DNA of 7,021 nt from the NCBI GenBank assembly GCA_023399455.1, contig JAEWPN010000231.1, positions 1 through 7,021 on the forward strand. Reading direction: 5' to 3'. This DNA is from Bacillota bacterium. Its GTDB lineage: Bacteria; Bacillota; Clostridia; Lachnospirales; Lachnospiraceae. Under the pieces are notes generated by a model. That model was not told where the DNA came from and ran no database searches. It saw nothing but the letters and a program-made list of their open reading frames with translations. A program made the translations under genes and the position numbers. Of the stretch, positions 6,545 through 7,021 are shown in pieces. Position 1 is the stretch's first letter; the number at the start of each line of letters is the position of its first letter.

Positions 6545-6575
6545 TTATTCACCTCTTTGGTAGTAAGATGGTATG

Positions 6576-6586
6576 TAACAATGTTA
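6576..6586. promoter_or_regulatory. tetR operator, distal half of a tandem pair
   Basis: TAACA-A-TGTTA, a perfect 11-base palindrome in the tetR leader, two bases from an almost identical neighbour. It lies downstream of the expected start point, between +1 and the ribosome binding site, where a bound repressor would block transcription. Confidence 0.65.
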
Positions 6587-6601
6587 TATAACACTGTTAT
6601 A
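6587..6601. promoter_or_regulatory. tetR operator, promoter-proximal, 15-base perfect palindrome
   Basis: TATAACA-C-TGTTATA is a perfect 15-base palindrome. Its core 6589-6599 repeats the neighbour at 6576-6586 with a 13-base centre spacing. Its right end touches the -10 hexamer and it covers the expected start point near 6594. Paired sites of this sort are used by several TetR repressors that bind as two dimers. Confidence 0.7.
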
Positions 6602-6629
6602 TTCTAGACAAAGGGATAGAGATTGTCAA
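6601..6629 (-). promoter_or_regulatory. strong promoter of tetR
   Basis: On the minus strand TTGACA (6629-6624, perfect -35), a 17-base spacer, and TAGAAT (6606-6601, five of six for -10). An AT-rich stretch upstream (about 6630-6665) could act as an UP element. The start would fall in the tandem operators. Confidence 0.75.
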
Positions 6630-6714
6630 GAATTTATAACTAAATGATAATTTTTATACTTTTAAAGGCACGAAGATAAAGATTGATCATGCTTTTCATT
6701 GGCAGGTAAAAGAA

Positions 6715-6757
6715 GATATATCGTTACCGTGAACGGAGTGAAAAGTAACGATATATC
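6715..6757. repeat. 13-base perfect inverted repeat, probable leftward terminator or palindromic repeat element
   Basis: GATATATCGTTAC (6715-6727) and GTAACGATATATC (6745-6757) flank a 17-base loop in which CCG-TGAA-CGG can form a mini-hairpin if the last stem base is freed. On the minus strand the hairpin is followed by TTCTTTTA, so it could stop leftward transcription coming from beyond the right edge before it reaches tetR. On the plus strand no T run follows. The form also suits a dispersed intergenic palindrome. Confidence 0.55.
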
Positions 6758-6779
6758 CTTATGAAATTGAGTTTTCATA

Positions 6780-6809
6780 TTGACAAAGTGGTGGAAACGG
6801 TGCTATTCT
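6780..6809 (+). promoter_or_regulatory. candidate plus-strand promoter without a gene in the window
   Basis: TTGACA (6780-6785), an 18-base spacer and TATTCT (6804-6809), with TG one base upstream of the -10 (6801-6802) making an extended -10. The start would be near 6816, right at the palindrome 6817-6833. No start codon with a ribosome binding site follows before the window ends. The same bases could also be read as a short coding frame, which lowers confidence. Confidence 0.4.
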
Positions 6810-6816
6810 TCTTCAA

Positions 6817-6833
6817 TAGATTAGAGTAATCTA
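6817..6833. promoter_or_regulatory. operator-like palindrome after the orphan promoter
   Basis: TAGATTA (6817-6823), GAG, TAATCTA (6827-6833): a perfect 7+3+7 inverted repeat. A second overlapping pair, CAATAG (6814-6819) and CTATTG (6835-6840), extends the symmetry to 27 bases with one extra base on the right. Its place at +1 copies the layout of the tetR operators, though the sequence differs. Confidence 0.5.
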
Positions 6834-6932
6834 ACTATTGCAAATCTATAATTAAGAACGACATATCCTAGTATGTGATTTTCAGGCTTATATAAAAATT
6901 TGTCCCTTTCCGACTCTCCGACCCTGACCATA

Positions 6933-7021
6933 GAGATTTGCTTGGTTTTCAAGGCGGATGATTAAGGCGTACTGGACGTACGCCGATTGAAGACAACGCA
7001 GAAAACCAAACAAATATCATG
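6933..7021. repeat. long inverted-repeat element running off the right edge
   Basis: ATTTGCTTGGTTTTC (6936-6950) pairs with GAAAACCAAACAAAT (7001-7015) with a single mismatch. GA/TC (6933-6934/7017-7018) continues past one mismatch, and CAT/ATG (6929-6931/7019-7021) follows past a bulge, so the symmetry reaches the window end and may continue. Inside, GCG/CGC (6954-6956/6997-6999) and a perfect 7-base-pair hairpin GGCGTAC-TGGAC-GTACGCC (6966-6984) form. No coding capacity is seen. It may be a MITE-like or palindromic intergenic repeat, or a structured RNA. Confidence 0.6.

Larger units (their letters stand above)
6545..7021. other. 477-base stretch without a convincing gene, rich in regulatory and folded sequence
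   Basis: From left to right it holds the tetR leader, operators and promoter (6545-6629), an AT-rich tract, a 13-base inverted repeat (6715-6757), a plus-strand promoter with palindrome (6780-6833), a small palindrome ACATA/TATGT (6861-6876), a tandem 8-base repeat around TCCGAC (6909-6924), and a long inverted repeat reaching the right edge. The only short frames are 22 codons on plus (6761-6829) and 36 on minus (6931-6821), neither with a ribosome binding site. Confidence 0.6.

Noticed and set aside
6847..6852. Perfect TATAAT on the plus strand
   Set aside because: No -35-like hexamer at 16-18 bases and no extended -10; it would need an activator at the upstream palindrome, which is possible but unsupported.
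6821..6931. 36-codon minus-strand frame beginning MVRVGESERDKF
   Set aside because: No ribosome binding site, begins inside the inverted-repeat element and reads through the compound palindrome; length is unremarkable by chance.
1..7021. CRISPR arrays, tRNA or rRNA genes, transposase genes
   Set aside because: No regularly spaced repeats, tRNA-like cloverleaf or transposase motif was seen on either strand; the inverted repeats found are single and lack a transposase nearby.

Overview
The window looks like a piece of a Clostridia chromosome, most likely a Lachnospiraceae-type gut Firmicute. The reasons are strong AGGAGG-type ribosome binding sites, sigma-A-like promoters (TTGACA / TATAAT), a TTG start, intermediate base composition, and the mix of a WYL regulator, a small cytoplasmic GH43 enzyme and a TetR-linked ABC pair. 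The genus cannot be settled from the sequence alone.

Layout. Bases 2-100 (+) hold what is probably the last 32 codons of a membrane protein entering from the left. A WYL-domain transcriptional regulator follows at 244-1173 (+), then a GH43-family glycosidase at 1318-2253 (+) with its own clear promoter (TTGCAC-18-TATAAT) and a perfect ribosome binding site. The GH43 gene converges on a leftward unit through a 99-base gap that holds a compact folded element at 2256-2335. The leftward unit, read from right to left, is tetR (6544-5933), a terminator-like hairpin overlapping its stop codon, an operator-bearing promoter, and two type IV ABC transporter half-subunits. The first of these is 5861-4092 (TTG start, 589 aa) and the second is 4086-2353 (577 aa). 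They are five bases apart and surely translated from one message. The last 477 bases (6545-7021) hold no convincing gene, but are dense in promoters, palindromes and hairpins.

How the genes work together. The TetR protein very likely represses its own promoter through two 11-base palindromes placed 13 bases centre to centre at the start point. The ABC pair forms a membrane heterodimer with two apparently complete ATPase sites. Its promoter carries a different palindrome (ATTAGTT-gt-AACTAAT), so a second regulator may control it. The ABC sequences carry marks (an A/S-H-x-h-P-D/E motif in both membrane domains, DEATAFADPDNE in one ATPase) that recall the YbtPQ/IrtAB group of siderophore-linked transporters rather than plain drug exporters; this is an inference from memory. 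The WYL regulator and GH43 gene are neighbours on the same strand, but a functional link is not shown.

No clearly new multi-gene system is visible. The parts most worth a second look are non-coding: the convergent folded element at 2256-2335 (GAAA tetraloop on the minus strand, two exclusive folds), the 13-base perfect inverted repeat at 6715-6757, the long inverted-repeat element running off the right edge (6933-7021+), and an orphan operator-bearing promoter (6780-6833) with no gene behind it inside the window.
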